A stretch of 64,000 nucleotides of DNA from Natrinema amylolyticum. Its GTDB lineage: Archaea > Halobacteriota > Halobacteria > Halobacteriales > Natrialbaceae. Positions 43,499 to 52,341 of the stretch are shown here, piece after piece; the first letter of the stretch is position 1; the number at the start of each line of letters is the position of its first letter. The translations under genes and the position numbers were made by a program. Where the stretch lies: contig NZ_JAIWPJ010000003.1 in assembly GCF_020515625.1 (NCBI RefSeq), positions 248,001 through 312,000 of the forward strand, in the 5' to 3' direction. The notes below the pieces were generated by a model, which saw nothing but the letters and a program-made list of their open reading frames with translations, had not been told where the DNA came from and searched no databases.

Positions 43499-44671
43499 AT
43501 GCGCTGGCGATACGAGGAGACGGTGCTGGCGATGTGTACGCTCGCCTTTCTGGCGACGATGGCCGGCAGGCTGGTGATCAGCCCGGTCGTACCCCGGATT
43601 ACGGCCGAGTTCGGTGTCTCGAACTCGGTGATCGGGCTCGCGCTGACGGGGATGTGGATGGCGTATTTCCTGTCGCAGTTCCCCAGCGGCGTCTTCGCCG
43701 ACAGGTACGGCGAGCGCCGCGTAATCCTGGTCGCCGTCGGTGGGACGGCGGTCGCGAGCGCCTTCCTCGCCGTCGCGCCGCTGTTCCCCGTCTTCGTCGT
43801 CGCGACCGTCGCGCTCGGGGCCGTCGCGGGCCTCCACTACAGCGTCGCGACGTCGCTGCTGACCCGAACGTACGACGAGATCGGGGCCGCGATCGGGGTG
43901 CACAACAGTGGCGGTCCGATCGCGGGACTCGTCGCGCCGCCGCTCGCCGCCTGGATCGCCGTCCAGTACGGATGGCGGGCTGCCATCGCCGTGGGGACCG
44001 TCGTTGCCGTCCCGATATTCGTCCTGTTCGCCCGGTCGGTCCGGCCGACCGAGCCCCAGCGCCCTAACCAGCCGATGGCCGAGCGATTCGAACTCGAGCC
44101 GCTGGTCGAACTGCTCTCGCGGCCGAAAATCGCGTTCACGTGCGTCCTCGCCATTCTGGGCGACTTCGTCTGGCAGGCGACGTCCTCGTTCCTGCCGACG
44201 TTCCTCGTCGCCTACCGCGGCCAGCCCGAGACGACGGCGAGTCTCGTCTTCGGGGGCTACTTCGTCGTCCAGGGAATCACGCAGGTCGGCGTCGGTGCGG
44301 CCTCCGATCGCTACGGTCGCGAGGTCACGACCGCGGCCTGTATGGCGCTCTCCGTCGCCGGATTCGGGCTGTTCGTCGCCGTTCCGGGAATCGCCGCCGT
44401 CGCGGTCGGCGCCGTGCTCCTCGGGATCGGTCTCGGCTGGGGCGCAGCGCTCTTGCCGCGGTTCATGGACGAACTCTCCGCCGCCGAACGCAGCGCCGGA
44501 TTCGGGCTCGTTCGCACCGTCTACGGCTTCGTCGGCGCACTCGGTTCGGTCGTCACCGGGATCCTTGCCGATCTCTTCGGGTGGGGCGTCTCCTTCGGCT
44601 TCCTCGCCGCGTTGCTCGCCCTCGTCTTCGTCGCGCTGGCCGTCAACCGGCTGTTCTCGCTCGGCTACTGA
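43499..44671 (+). CDS. MFS transporter
   Basis: 390 residues with twelve predicted membrane helices. The MFS signature between helices 2 and 3 reads GVFADRYGERRVILVAVGG (about 62-80), and the related motif after helix 8 reads GAASDRYGREVTTAACMAL (about 265-283). It imports or exports a small solute by proton or sodium coupling. The N-terminus (RWRYEETVLAMCTLAFLATM) starts with the first helix. Substrate unknown. There is no adjacent enzyme that would hint at it. Confidence 0.9.
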   Translation: MRWRYEETVLAMCTLAFLATMAGRLVISPVVPRITAEFGVSNSVIGLALTGMWMAYFLSQFPSGVFADRYGERRVILVAVGGTAVASAFLAVAPLFPVFVVATVALGAVAGLHYSVATSLLTRTYDEIGAAIGVHNSGGPIAGLVAPPLAAWIAVQYGWRAAIAVGTVVAVPIFVLFARSVRPTEPQRPNQPMAERFELEPLVELLSRPKIAFTCVLAILGDFVWQATSSFLPTFLVAYRGQPETTASLVFGGYFVVQGITQVGVGAASDRYGREVTTAACMALSVAGFGLFVAVPGIAAVAVGAVLLGIGLGWGAALLPRFMDELSAAERSAGFGLVRTVYGFVGALGSVVTGILADLFGWGVSFGFLAALLALVFVALAVNRLFSLGY

Positions 44672-44804
44672 CCGAACCGTCCGCTCGCTCTTCTCGAGAC
44701 GATACCCGACGGCCGAGCCGGCTGTTGTCACGGCTGGAGCACGCGGCCGTTGTTTCCCGTCGAACTCACGGTCTACTTATATATCGAACGGGAGAAAAAC
44801 GCCC

Positions 44805-44954
44805 ATGGAAGCGCAAGCACGACGGAAGGGCGCGGCACGGTGTACGGACTGTGGCAGAGCGCTAGCGGTCTGGGTCTCGGAGGAGGACGTCCGACCGATC
44901 GGAAGCGCCGACGGCTGTCCCTGTGGCGGGACCTCCTTTCGGATCTTCTCCTAG
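44805..44954 (+). CDS. Small zinc-finger protein (49 aa)
   Basis: A short frame starting MEAQARRKGAARCTDCGRAL and ending CPCGGTSFRIFS. A CxxC pair near residues 13-16 and a CxC pair near 38-40, about 22 residues apart, should bind one zinc, as in the many haloarchaeal single-domain zinc-finger proteins. A TATA element TTATATAT (about 44777-44784) lies about 25 bp upstream, giving a leaderless or nearly leaderless mRNA. Function unknown; such proteins often act in stress or nucleic-acid regulation. Confidence 0.75.
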   Translation: MEAQARRKGAARCTDCGRALAVWVSEEDVRPIGSADGCPCGGTSFRIFS

Positions 44955-45019
44955 CCAGCATATAACGGCGTGGCGCGAGAAAGCCGCGTTCTTTCCCGAT
45001 TTCGGCGTGTGAACCAACC

Positions 45020-45820
45020 GTGCCAGACGCCGAGGAAGCGGTCACAACCCTCGAGGAACTGGGTCTGACCGAATACGAGGCTCGATGTTTCGTGGCGCTC
45101 GTCCGCATCTCGAAGGGGACCGCCAAGGAGATCAGTCAAGTCGCGGATATCCCCCGGTCGCGGGTCTACGACACGATCGAGCGACTCGACCGGAAGGGGC
45201 TCGTCAGCGTCCAGCAGACCGAACCCCGCCAGTACAAGGCCGTCCCGGTCGACACGGCGTGTCGGCGAATTCGCGAGGACTACGACTCGCGGATCAACGC
45301 CGCCGAGAACGCCCTCGGCCAGCTCGAGGAGCCCGACTCGCGGGACGACGAGGGGATGTGGGCGATCACGCAGAAGGAACACGTCACCGAACGCGTCACC
45401 CTCTTCCTCGAGGAAGCCGAGGATATCGTCCATTACCTCATCCCGGCGACTGAGGTCGTCGAGCAGCGGATCCTCGACGGCCTCCAATCGGCCGCCGACC
45501 GCGGCGTCAGAGTATACATCGAAGTCCCGACCGAGGACGCCCGCGAGACGTTCGCGGAGGCGGTCCCCGACGCGGACGTCGTCGTCGCGTCCGACCTCGA
45601 GACGACCAACAACGTCCATCAGGAGTGGCCGGCGCAGTTGCTCATGGCCGATCAGGAAGCGATCGTCGCGGCCGGGATCAAGGAGAGCGACCTCCCCAAC
45701 GTGGTCAACGAGATGGCGGTCTGGACCTACGGCCGCGATCACGGCTTCGCCGTCTGGATCCGCGAGTTGCTCGACGACCGCCTCGCGGAACGCGACGAGG
45801 ATCGAACGACGGGCGAGTGA
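45020..45820 (+). CDS. TrmB-family transcriptional regulator
   Basis: 266 residues from a GTG. The N-terminal winged helix is clear: LEELGLTEYEARCFVALVRI (about 10-29), GTAKEISQVADIPRSRVYDTIERLDRKGLV (about 33-62, cut), typical of TrmB. A short coiled coil follows, then a sugar- or effector-binding-like domain (about 110-250) with VHYLIPATEVVEQ and QLLMADQEAIVAAGI. TrmB proteins control sugar uptake and central metabolism. Its target cannot be read from the neighbours, though the ferredoxin gene follows on the same strand. Confidence 0.88.
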   Translation: MPDAEEAVTTLEELGLTEYEARCFVALVRISKGTAKEISQVADIPRSRVYDTIERLDRKGLVSVQQTEPRQYKAVPVDTACRRIREDYDSRINAAENALGQLEEPDSRDDEGMWAITQKEHVTERVTLFLEEAEDIVHYLIPATEVVEQRILDGLQSAADRGVRVYIEVPTEDARETFAEAVPDADVVVASDLETTNNVHQEWPAQLLMADQEAIVAAGIKESDLPNVVNEMAVWTYGRDHGFAVWIRELLDDRLAERDEDRTTGE

Positions 45821-46270
<450 letters not shown>

Positions 46271-46283
46271 AAAGACGCTGCGC

Positions 46284-46448
46284 TTATTCGGCGCGATCGA
46301 CGTCGACTTTCTCCTTCAGGCTCTCGAGCCCGTCGGCTTCGGCGAGCTCCTGTAATCGCTCGCGGAAGTGCTCCTCGCAGAGGCCAACTTTGAGTCCGTC
46401 GGACTCGGCTGCGAAGGCGGCCTCGCGGTCACAATAGTGGCAGTTCAT
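46284..46448 (-). CDS. Small zinc-finger-like protein (DUF6757-like)
   Basis: 54 residues from the ATG at 46448 (MNCHYCDREAAFAAE). A CxxC pair near 3-6 and a C-x-x-H pair in LCEEHFRERLQELAEA (about 24-27) make a treble-clef-like zinc site, followed by a helix. The sequence matches the haloarchaeal DUF6757 pattern as I know it. Function unknown. It converges with the ferredoxin gene and is 56 bp downstream of the PHP-domain gene on the same strand. Confidence 0.8.
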   Translation of the reverse strand: MNCHYCDREAAFAAESDGLKVGLCEEHFRERLQELAEADGLESLKEKVDVDRAE

Positions 46449-46504
46449 ACCCGCCCGTTGGGACCACGACGCATTGAACCCTCCGCTAGCGGCCAGCATT
46501 TAGG

Positions 46505-47284
46505 TCAGTCGCCTGTCAGCTCGAGTCGCTCGTAGGCCCGCCGAGAGAGCCCGTCGACGCCGAGGCGCTCGTCGTGAGCGTCGCTGCCGCCGGTCGCGAG
46601 CAGGTCGTGGCGCTCGATCGCCCGTTCGACGGGCTCGCGGTCGACGTCGCGGCCGTACGGGTACTCTAACTCGACGGCGTCGAGGTCGGCCGCCAGCGCG
46701 AGCGCGCGCTCTGGATCGCGGTACCGCAGCGGATGCGCGAGCGAGACGAGTCGGCACGACTCGGCCAGCGCCGCTCGCCCCGTCTCGAACGACGGAACGT
46801 CTCGGGGCACGTAACACGGGCAATCGGAGCCGATGACGTGGTCGAACGCGCCCTGATAGTCGTATTCGGTCTCGGGATGGGCCTCGATCGCTCGCGCGAT
46901 GTGTGGCCGCCCGAACCCGCCGTCGACGGTCACGTCGAGATCGATCCCCAGCCGCGACTCCACGCAGTCGACGATCGCCCGCCCGCGCTCGATCCGGTTT
47001 TCCTGAATATTCGCGAGAATGGCCTCGAGCGATGCGCTCGGCTCGAGCCCGTAGCCGAGCAGGTCGATCCGCTGTCCCCCCGGCGTCCCGACGCGGAGTT
47101 CGATTCCGTGGACGAGCGTCACGCCGTCGCGCTCGACGACCGGCCCGTCGAACGGCTGGACCCGATCGTGGTCCGTCACCGCGACGACATCGACCCCACC
47201 GCGGCGAGCGGCCTCGGGAACCGCCTCGAGCGTGAGGCTGCCGTCCGAGCGCGTCGTGTGGACGTGCAAGTCCGCATATGGCAT
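46505..47284 (-). CDS. PHP-domain phosphoesterase (second in the window)
   Basis: 259 residues with the PHP motifs in order: ADLHVHTTRSDGSLT (about 4-18), VVAVTDHDRVQPF (about 32-44), LVHGIELRVGTPGGQRIDLLGYG (about 55-77, cut), RGRAIVDCV, GRPHIARAI (about 124), SLAHPLRYRD (about 180) and GGSDAHDERLG (about 230). It resembles RNase AM/YciV-type and nucleoside 3',5'-bisphosphatase proteins, which have an extra helical domain in the middle, as here. It differs clearly from the PHP protein at 24.6 kb, so the two are not recent duplicates. Confidence 0.9.
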   Translation of the reverse strand: MPYADLHVHTTRSDGSLTLEAVPEAARRGGVDVVAVTDHDRVQPFDGPVVERDGVTLVHGIELRVGTPGGQRIDLLGYGLEPSASLEAILANIQENRIERGRAIVDCVESRLGIDLDVTVDGGFGRPHIARAIEAHPETEYDYQGAFDHVIGSDCPCYVPRDVPSFETGRAALAESCRLVSLAHPLRYRDPERALALAADLDAVELEYPYGRDVDREPVERAIERHDLLATGGSDAHDERLGVDGLSRRAYERLELTGD

Positions 47285-47443
47285 ACGCTAACCGAACGGG
47301 GCCGCTCGTAAAGGCGTTTCTCCGGGTCTGCGCCCGGATTTCCGATATCTCTAGGGGCGTAATAGGTGTATTAGGTATCCAGTGCTACTAGGAAACATGG
47401 ATGGACAATGTTTATAATTATCGTTCACAGAGGATAGGGCGTA

Positions 47444-47731
47444 ATGCTGCTCAATGGCACCGGCGAGGTCATCGACGACTACGAGTATCCCGCGACGACC
47501 GACGAACTGATCGAGGACCACGGCGATCGCACCCTCGAACTCCCGAACGGTAGCGAGACGGTCGGCGATGTACTCGCCCGCCTCGAGCCCGAAACCTTCG
47601 AAACCGCGGAAGACGCGCGCTTCGCCGTCTACTCCGCCGTCAGCGACAAGGCCGTCGGCCGCGTCGGCTACAGCGACCGCGACCCGACCCCGGTCGGCAG
47701 CCCGTACTCGCCCGACGCGGTTTCCTTCTAA
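47444..47731 (+). CDS. DUF5789-like small acidic protein
   Basis: 95 residues, acidic. The central ELIEDHGDRTLELPNGSETV and the C-terminal FETAEDARFAVYSAVSDKAVGRVGYSDRDP (cut) match the haloarchaeal DUF5789 pattern, related to DUF2795. No catalytic residues or membrane segments. A TATA box TTTATAAT (about 47410-47417) lies about 27 bp before the ATG. The hairpin-rich region begins 20 bp after its stop. Confidence 0.8.
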   Translation: MLLNGTGEVIDDYEYPATTDELIEDHGDRTLELPNGSETVGDVLARLEPETFETAEDARFAVYSAVSDKAVGRVGYSDRDPTPVGSPYSPDAVSF

Positions 47732-47753
47732 GGACCGAAGTTTTTTACTCTCG

Positions 47754-47992
47754 GGTCGGCCTCCGGCCGACCGCTCGAGCAAAAAAATTCGATTAAAAAA
47801 GGCCGAGCGCGCCGACGGCGCGCTCGGTACGACTGCTTGCGTTCAACACTGGCGGAGAGGCTACCGCTAGCATCCGCGAGCGACCAACGGGAGCGAGCGG
47901 GCCGACGACCGACCCGGAGAGCGCGGTGCGAAGCGCCGCGTCACGGCGAGCGGCCGAAGGCCGCGAGCCAGGGGAGGGAGGAGTGCTTTTAT
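47754..47992. repeat. Hairpins outside the terminal repeats of the adh element
   Basis: Two strong hairpins follow the DUF5789 gene: 47754-47772 (GGTCGGCC, loop TCC) and 47803-47827 (CCGAGCGCGCC, loop GAC), with T-rich and A-rich runs beside them. They look like rho-independent-type terminators. GGAGGAGTGCTTTT at 47977-47990 is the inverted copy of the 14-mer found after polC. No gene is seen. Confidence 0.65.
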
Positions 47993-48254
47993 ACTAAATT
48001 TTGCCGAGGGCCGCCAAAGGCGACCCGTGGTTCGAAAGGCGCGAAGCGCCTTTCGTCATCAAGCGAGACCTTCGGTCTCGCGGACAGCGAGGGACCTTCG
48101 GTCCCTCGAGCAGTCGGCGCGAAGCGCCGACGACCTCGCGAATTCTGGCGGGACGTACGTCCCGCTGACCTCGCGGGAACTTCGTTCCCGCTTAGCTTCG
48201 ATTCGCTCAGTCACGAGAGAGCTTCGCTCTCTCGAACGCAGAGCAAAATTTAGT
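47993..48254. repeat. Hairpin-array element with 12-bp terminal inverted repeats
   Basis: ACTAAATTTTGC (47993-48004) and GCAAAATTTAGT (48243-48254) are perfect inverted repeats bounding 262 bp. Inside are seven hairpins, most with 8-9 bp stems and loop TTC or GAA: 48034-48054, 48063-48081, 48089-48107, 48113-48131, 48148-48165 (no loop), 48173-48191 and 48215-48233. An imperfect hairpin with loop AAA is at 48008-48026. The right terminal repeat covers the stop codon of the alcohol dehydrogenase. No coding frame is convincing. Confidence 0.8.
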
Positions 48255-49314
48255 TGAAGGTGTCGATGACCGGAATGCCGACCGTTTCGAAGTCGGTCAT
48301 CGCGTCGAGCTTGTCGCTGACGTCCTCGAGTTCGATGGTCTCGGAGACGACTTTTTCGGGCTCGAGTTTCCCCGTCGAGACCATCCGGAAGATCTCGTCG
48401 TAGCGGGTCGGGGGCATGCCCAGCGAGCCGATGAACTCGATCTCCTGCATGACCATCGCGTCCGTCGGCAGGTGGACCATCCCTTGCTCGTCTTGGGTGG
48501 TGAGCCCGACCTGGATGTGCTGCCCGCGGGTACCGAGGCTCATCACGGAGTTCTGGCTGGTGGTTTCGATCCCGAGCGCGTCCATCGCGATGCCGGCTCC
48601 GCCGTCGGTGATCGACGTGACCTCGCCGGGAACGTCGTCGACGTCCTCGGCGTTGACCGTCTCGACGGCCCCGAGTTCGCGGGCTTTCTCGAGCTTCTCG
48701 TCTTTCAGATCGACTGCGACGACGTTGCCGCCCAGCGCGTCGGCGATGTGGACCGCCGAGAGGCCGACGCCCCCGCAGCCGTGGATCGCCACCCAGTCGC
48801 CCGCGCCGATGTCGGCGCGGTGGGCGAGCGCGTGGAACGACGTCATGAAGCGACAGCCGAGCCCGGCCATGTCGACCGACGAGACGCCGCCGGGGAGTTC
48901 CACGAGGTTGTGATCGGCGACGGGCACGTGGAGTTGCTCGGCGAAGGCGCCCTGTGCCTCCTCGATGAAGCCCAGCGGCATGACGTTCTCGCAGGTGTTC
49001 GAGTGGCCACGTTGACACTGCGGACAGACCCCGTCGCCGAGGTTGAACGGCACTGCGACGTGGTCGCCCTCGGCGACTCCCTCGACGTCCTCTCCGACGG
49101 CGACGACGCGTCCGGCCGGCTCGTGGCCCAGGATCTGGCCCGGCTGCGTCTCGAGGCCAAGCCAGCCCCAGTCGCCCTGCCAGCCGTGCCAGTCGCTCCG
49201 ACAGACGCCGCAGGCTTCGACCTCGACGACCGCGCCGTCCGGCGTCGGGTCGGGCGCGTCGACGTCTTCGATCGACAGCGGTTCACCGTGTTCCTCGAGG
49301 ACTGCTGCGCGCAT
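48250..49314 (-). CDS. Zinc-dependent alcohol dehydrogenase-like protein
   Basis: 354 residues of the medium-chain family. Catalytic zinc ligands are in GVCRSDWHGW (Cys about 37), GHEPAGRVV (His about 63) and GLGCRFMTSFHAL (Cys about 152). The NAD-binding motif is GCGGVGLSAVHIA (about 174-186). The structural-zinc loop reads CPQCQRGHSNTC, with only three of four usual cysteines, so this zinc may be absent. It oxidises an alcohol or reduces an aldehyde; the substrate is unknown. Its stop codon lies inside the terminal repeat of the hairpin element. Confidence 0.92.
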   Translation of the reverse strand: MRAAVLEEHGEPLSIEDVDAPDPTPDGAVVEVEACGVCRSDWHGWQGDWGWLGLETQPGQILGHEPAGRVVAVGEDVEGVAEGDHVAVPFNLGDGVCPQCQRGHSNTCENVMPLGFIEEAQGAFAEQLHVPVADHNLVELPGGVSSVDMAGLGCRFMTSFHALAHRADIGAGDWVAIHGCGGVGLSAVHIADALGGNVVAVDLKDEKLEKARELGAVETVNAEDVDDVPGEVTSITDGGAGIAMDALGIETTSQNSVMSLGTRGQHIQVGLTTQDEQGMVHLPTDAMVMQEIEFIGSLGMPPTRYDEIFRMVSTGKLEPEKVVSETIELEDVSDKLDAMTDFETVGIPVIDTFN

Positions 49315-49425
49315 GGGTATGGTTGTCTATGGCATACTACAAATAGGTCACACTCCGTTGCAGTGGCTGACGGAACGAAGCGAGCGGAGACGAACAGAGC
49401 GGCGTCGACCGTCTGCGTTACTAAC

Positions 49426-50433
49426 TCAGTCCAGAAATCCCATCGCGTCGGCCAGCTCGAGGGGCACCGCGCCCTTCTGGTAGCCTTCGACGTGGCCGTT
49501 CGGTCGGACGCGATAGACGACGGCGGGACGGTGGCGAACGTCGGGCTGTTCGCCCCGAACCGCGGCCCAGGCGTCGTCTCGGAAACTCGAGCAGTCGACG
49601 AAGAGGACGGCACCGCCGCCGTGTTCGGCCAGCTGGCCGTTGGTCTTGGTCTCGGCGGTGTCGCGGACGGCGGCGACGGGGCCAGACGCGGCGCGGTTCC
49701 CCGGCGGTTGCGGGCGCGTGACCTCGACGAGGACGTTGGTGTCGCCGTTTTCCGCCCGGAAGTCCAGCGAGTGTCCGGTCGTGACTTCGATCTCCGGGAC
49801 CACGTCGTAGCCCGCGTCGGTGAGGATCTTCGCGGCGATGAACTCGGCCATCGCGGCGCTCATTCGGACGCGGTCGACGTGATCGCTGGTGCCGAGTTTG
49901 CCGGACATGACGTGTCGGTACTCGTCTAAGACGCCGGTCCGCAGGAACTCCTCGAAGAAGCGGGTCGTCTCTCGGCGACCGGCGTCGGGAAAGCCGCCAG
50001 CGTGTTCGCGGAAGAACGAGCGGGTCGAGTCCCGTCCGTCTTTGGACATGAACACCGGCAGGAAGAACCACGAGAGGTGCGGATAGTCGGCGAGCCAGGG
50101 GTCTTCCTCGTGCAGCGTCGCGATTAGCTCCCGCTGGGCCCACCGCGAGACGTGATAGGGGACCTCCCGCCAACCGAACTTGTCGGTCTTCCAGAGTGCG
50201 GAGGGCGTCTCCGTGTTGCCCATCCAGTAGGCGTCCGAATCGGTCCGTGCGAAGAGCGCGACATCGCCGTTTTGCATCTCGAAACGGTGTGTCTGCCAGT
50301 CGCCACCGCTCTTGAACCACGGCGAGACTTCTTGTGCGCCGATATTAGATTGGAGCGGCTGGAGAATATCGTGTTCGACTCGCCCGTCGCTCCAGGACTG
50401 GGGCGAGTATCGAAAGCGAAGCGGCCGTGCCAC
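49426..50433 (-). CDS. DUF5784 family protein, possible PD-(D/E)XK-like nuclease fold
   Basis: 335 residues from a GTG at 50433, where ARPLRFRYSPQSWSD matches the start of the haloarchaeal DUF5784 family; the ATG at 50460 would add nine residues. The N-terminal half is aromatic-rich (WREVPYHVSRWAQRELIATL). At about 195-235 AKILTDAGYDVVPEIEVTTG, followed by LDFRAENGDTNVLVEVTR, has the helix-Asp-x(n)-Glu-x-(Lys) layout of restriction-type nucleases, with Thr in place of Lys. This fold assignment is my inference. Confidence 0.78.
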   Translation of the reverse strand: MARPLRFRYSPQSWSDGRVEHDILQPLQSNIGAQEVSPWFKSGGDWQTHRFEMQNGDVALFARTDSDAYWMGNTETPSALWKTDKFGWREVPYHVSRWAQRELIATLHEEDPWLADYPHLSWFFLPVFMSKDGRDSTRSFFREHAGGFPDAGRRETTRFFEEFLRTGVLDEYRHVMSGKLGTSDHVDRVRMSAAMAEFIAAKILTDAGYDVVPEIEVTTGHSLDFRAENGDTNVLVEVTRPQPPGNRAASGPVAAVRDTAETKTNGQLAEHGGGAVLFVDCSSFRDDAWAAVRGEQPDVRHRPAVVYRVRPNGHVEGYQKGAVPLELADAMGFLD

Positions 50434-50612
50434 GATCAGTTCTACGCCGCGAGGGTGCATATATCGTTCGTTGTCAGCCAGCGGACGAATCCGCCGCTTG
50501 ACCGGAACGATAAGTAAACCGCTCTGCCGACCGGACTACGTTTCACGCGACTGGAGGTGTGATGGACCGTTACATTAATAATCGCCAGCGTCCTATCATG
50601 TTCATACTTACC

Positions 50613-50786
50613 ATGTCAATGGGTGCCTATGACGAAGACGAACACGAGCGCCGCGAAAAGCAGGCCTCGAGGGTCGACGCCGACTTCGACGACGAGCGGA
50701 CGATCTACCACGGCGAGGTCGAGTACGATTCCGGCGATTCCGCCGAGGAGCTCCTGGACAAGTTCGAACAGATCAAGTCGGACTAG
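50613..50786 (+). CDS. DUF5786 family small protein
   Basis: 57 residues from the ATG at 50613 (MSMGAYDEDEHERRE); starting at the second Met is possible. The highly acidic sequence with YHGEVEYDSGDSAEELLDKFEQIK fits the haloarchaeal DUF5786 family as I know it. An AT-rich TACATTAATAATC (about 50571-50583) is a plausible promoter. Function unknown. Confidence 0.8.
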   Translation: MSMGAYDEDEHERREKQASRVDADFDDERTIYHGEVEYDSGDSAEELLDKFEQIKSD

Positions 50787-50879
50787 GGCCGGCTGACTCG
50801 CGTTCTCCTCCTCCCTTCCGATGGTCTCGCCCGCGAGTCCATCGCACAGTCCGCTCACCTCCGGAACCGCGCTGCCGCG

Positions 50880-52001
50880 TCAATCGAGGGCGTCCCAGCC
50901 CGGCGTTTCGGGCGCGCCGCGGTCCGTTTCGACGGCGTCGGCGACGGCCGGTGACGGGACCGTCTCGTCGGCCTCCTGGTAGCGGCGGTGCCAGTCGCGG
51001 ATCGCCGGACCGACCCACGACTCCTCGTCCGCGGACTCGGATTCGGCGGCCGCTCCCTCGAGCGCCCGCGCTTTCGCCCGCTCGTAGTGGTGATCGGAGA
51101 TCGCCAGCGTGCCGGGGCTCGAGGCGGCGGCGACCGCGACGGGCTCGGCGCGATCCCGTCTGGTGAGTTCGCCCGCGGCGGCCCGTTCGACGATCCCCTC
51201 GAGATCGGCCGGCCGGGGATGACAGAAGAGCTTCGCACCGATCGCCTCCGTCCCGAGCAATAGTCCGTCCGGATCGTCGTGATCGGCCGCGAGCAGGCGC
51301 TCGCCGCCGAACGCCGCTTCGACGCGCTCGCACTCGGTCTCCTGCTCGAGCGCGAGGTTGTGTTCCGGATACGCGCCGCACTCGTCGGGGTAGAGTTCGC
51401 TCTCGTGGATCCGACACTGCAGTGTCGTCGGGTCGAGAAAGACGCAGGTCGGCAGCCACGTCGGGTCCTCGCGACCGAACGGGGCCACCGGTTTCGGCGG
51501 CTTCCGGAGGCCGACGAAAAAGGCGGGGCGACCCGCGACGGCCGCGACGGTGTGGCCGTCGATTTCGACGCCCTCTCCCTCGCGCTCTCGCGGAGCGTCT
51601 CCGCTCGCGGCCGCGGAGCGCTCTCCTCGTTCGCCTTCTGCACCGCTCGAGGAGTCCCCGGTGCGTGACTCCGCGCCGTCGCGGGCATACCAGAACCGCG
51701 GCGTCAGGGCCGCGGCCATTCCCGCCTCGAGGAACGCCCGCACCTCGTCGCGGGTCAGCGGGACGAAGGTGGCGTCGTCGTCGAGGGGCTCTCGCCGGGC
51801 TCCCCGCTCGGTGCCGGTCCCGTCGAACGGATCGCGCGGTCGCTGGCGTCGACGGTCGGCGTCGCGCTCGGTTCCGCCCCCGCCGTCGTCTCGAGCGGCG
51901 GCCGCCGCCTCGTCCTCGAGCAGTGCTCGCCAGTTCATACAACAGCCGGCACAGCCCTCGCAGTTCACCTCCATGGGTGACGGTATGTCACTGTGCCCCA
52001 T
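50880..52001 (-). CDS. YkgJ-family cysteine cluster protein
   Basis: 373 residues from the ATG at 52001; MEVNCEGCAGCCMNW nine codons in is an alternative start. The N-terminal CEGCAGCC, the CVFLDPTTLQCRIHE segment (about 200-214) and YPDECGAYP (about 217-225) are the cysteine clusters of the YkgJ/Fe-S-binding family (UPF0153-like). They probably bind zinc or iron. Two acidic and Arg-rich low-complexity inserts (about 35-70 and 105-145) separate them, which makes it longer than bacterial relatives. Role unknown. Confidence 0.85.
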   Translation of the reverse strand: MGHSDIPSPMEVNCEGCAGCCMNWRALLEDEAAAAARDDGGGGTERDADRRRQRPRDPFDGTGTERGARREPLDDDATFVPLTRDEVRAFLEAGMAAALTPRFWYARDGAESRTGDSSSGAEGERGERSAAASGDAPREREGEGVEIDGHTVAAVAGRPAFFVGLRKPPKPVAPFGREDPTWLPTCVFLDPTTLQCRIHESELYPDECGAYPEHNLALEQETECERVEAAFGGERLLAADHDDPDGLLLGTEAIGAKLFCHPRPADLEGIVERAAAGELTRRDRAEPVAVAAASSPGTLAISDHHYERAKARALEGAAAESESADEESWVGPAIRDWHRRYQEADETVPSPAVADAVETDRGAPETPGWDALD

Positions 52002-52095
52002 AACCGCTGTGCGGGGTATCGCCGTCCGCCGCCGCGAGCGGCGCGTCCGGTCTCCCGGGAGAACGACTTTGACCGTCGGGCACCCACGTTCACGT

Positions 52096-52341
52096 ATGTC
52101 GAAGGATTCCTGTGACGGCTGCGGCCGAACGGTCACCGTGTCGGGCGGGATCGCCAACCTCTGGTCGTTCGGCACCGACGCCGGCACCGTCGGGACCGCG
52201 ATGACGCTGGAGCTTGAGGACGGGACCTCGCATCTGCTGTGTTATCCGTGTATCGAGGCCGTTCCCGATCATCCGACCGCCGAAGACATCGAGCGGTTAG
52301 AGCAGGTCGACGACGAGACCTCGCGACTCAGCGCGCTGTAG
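52096..52341 (+). CDS. Small zinc-binding protein (DUF7561-like)
   Basis: 81 residues from the ATG at 52096 (MSKDSCDGCGRTVTVSGGI). A CxxC pair near 6-9 and a second in LCYPCIEAVP (about 52-55) should bind zinc. Between them are beta strands with ANLWSFGTDAGTVGTAMTLEL. It matches a haloarchaeal DUF7561 pattern. It is divergent from the cysteine-cluster gene; the shared upstream region is 94 bp. Function unknown. Confidence 0.8.
   Translation: MSKDSCDGCGRTVTVSGGIANLWSFGTDAGTVGTAMTLELEDGTSHLLCYPCIEAVPDHPTAEDIERLEQVDDETSRLSAL

Noticed and set aside
47993-48254. CRISPR array
   Set aside because: The hairpins have different stem sequences and no regular repeat-spacer order.
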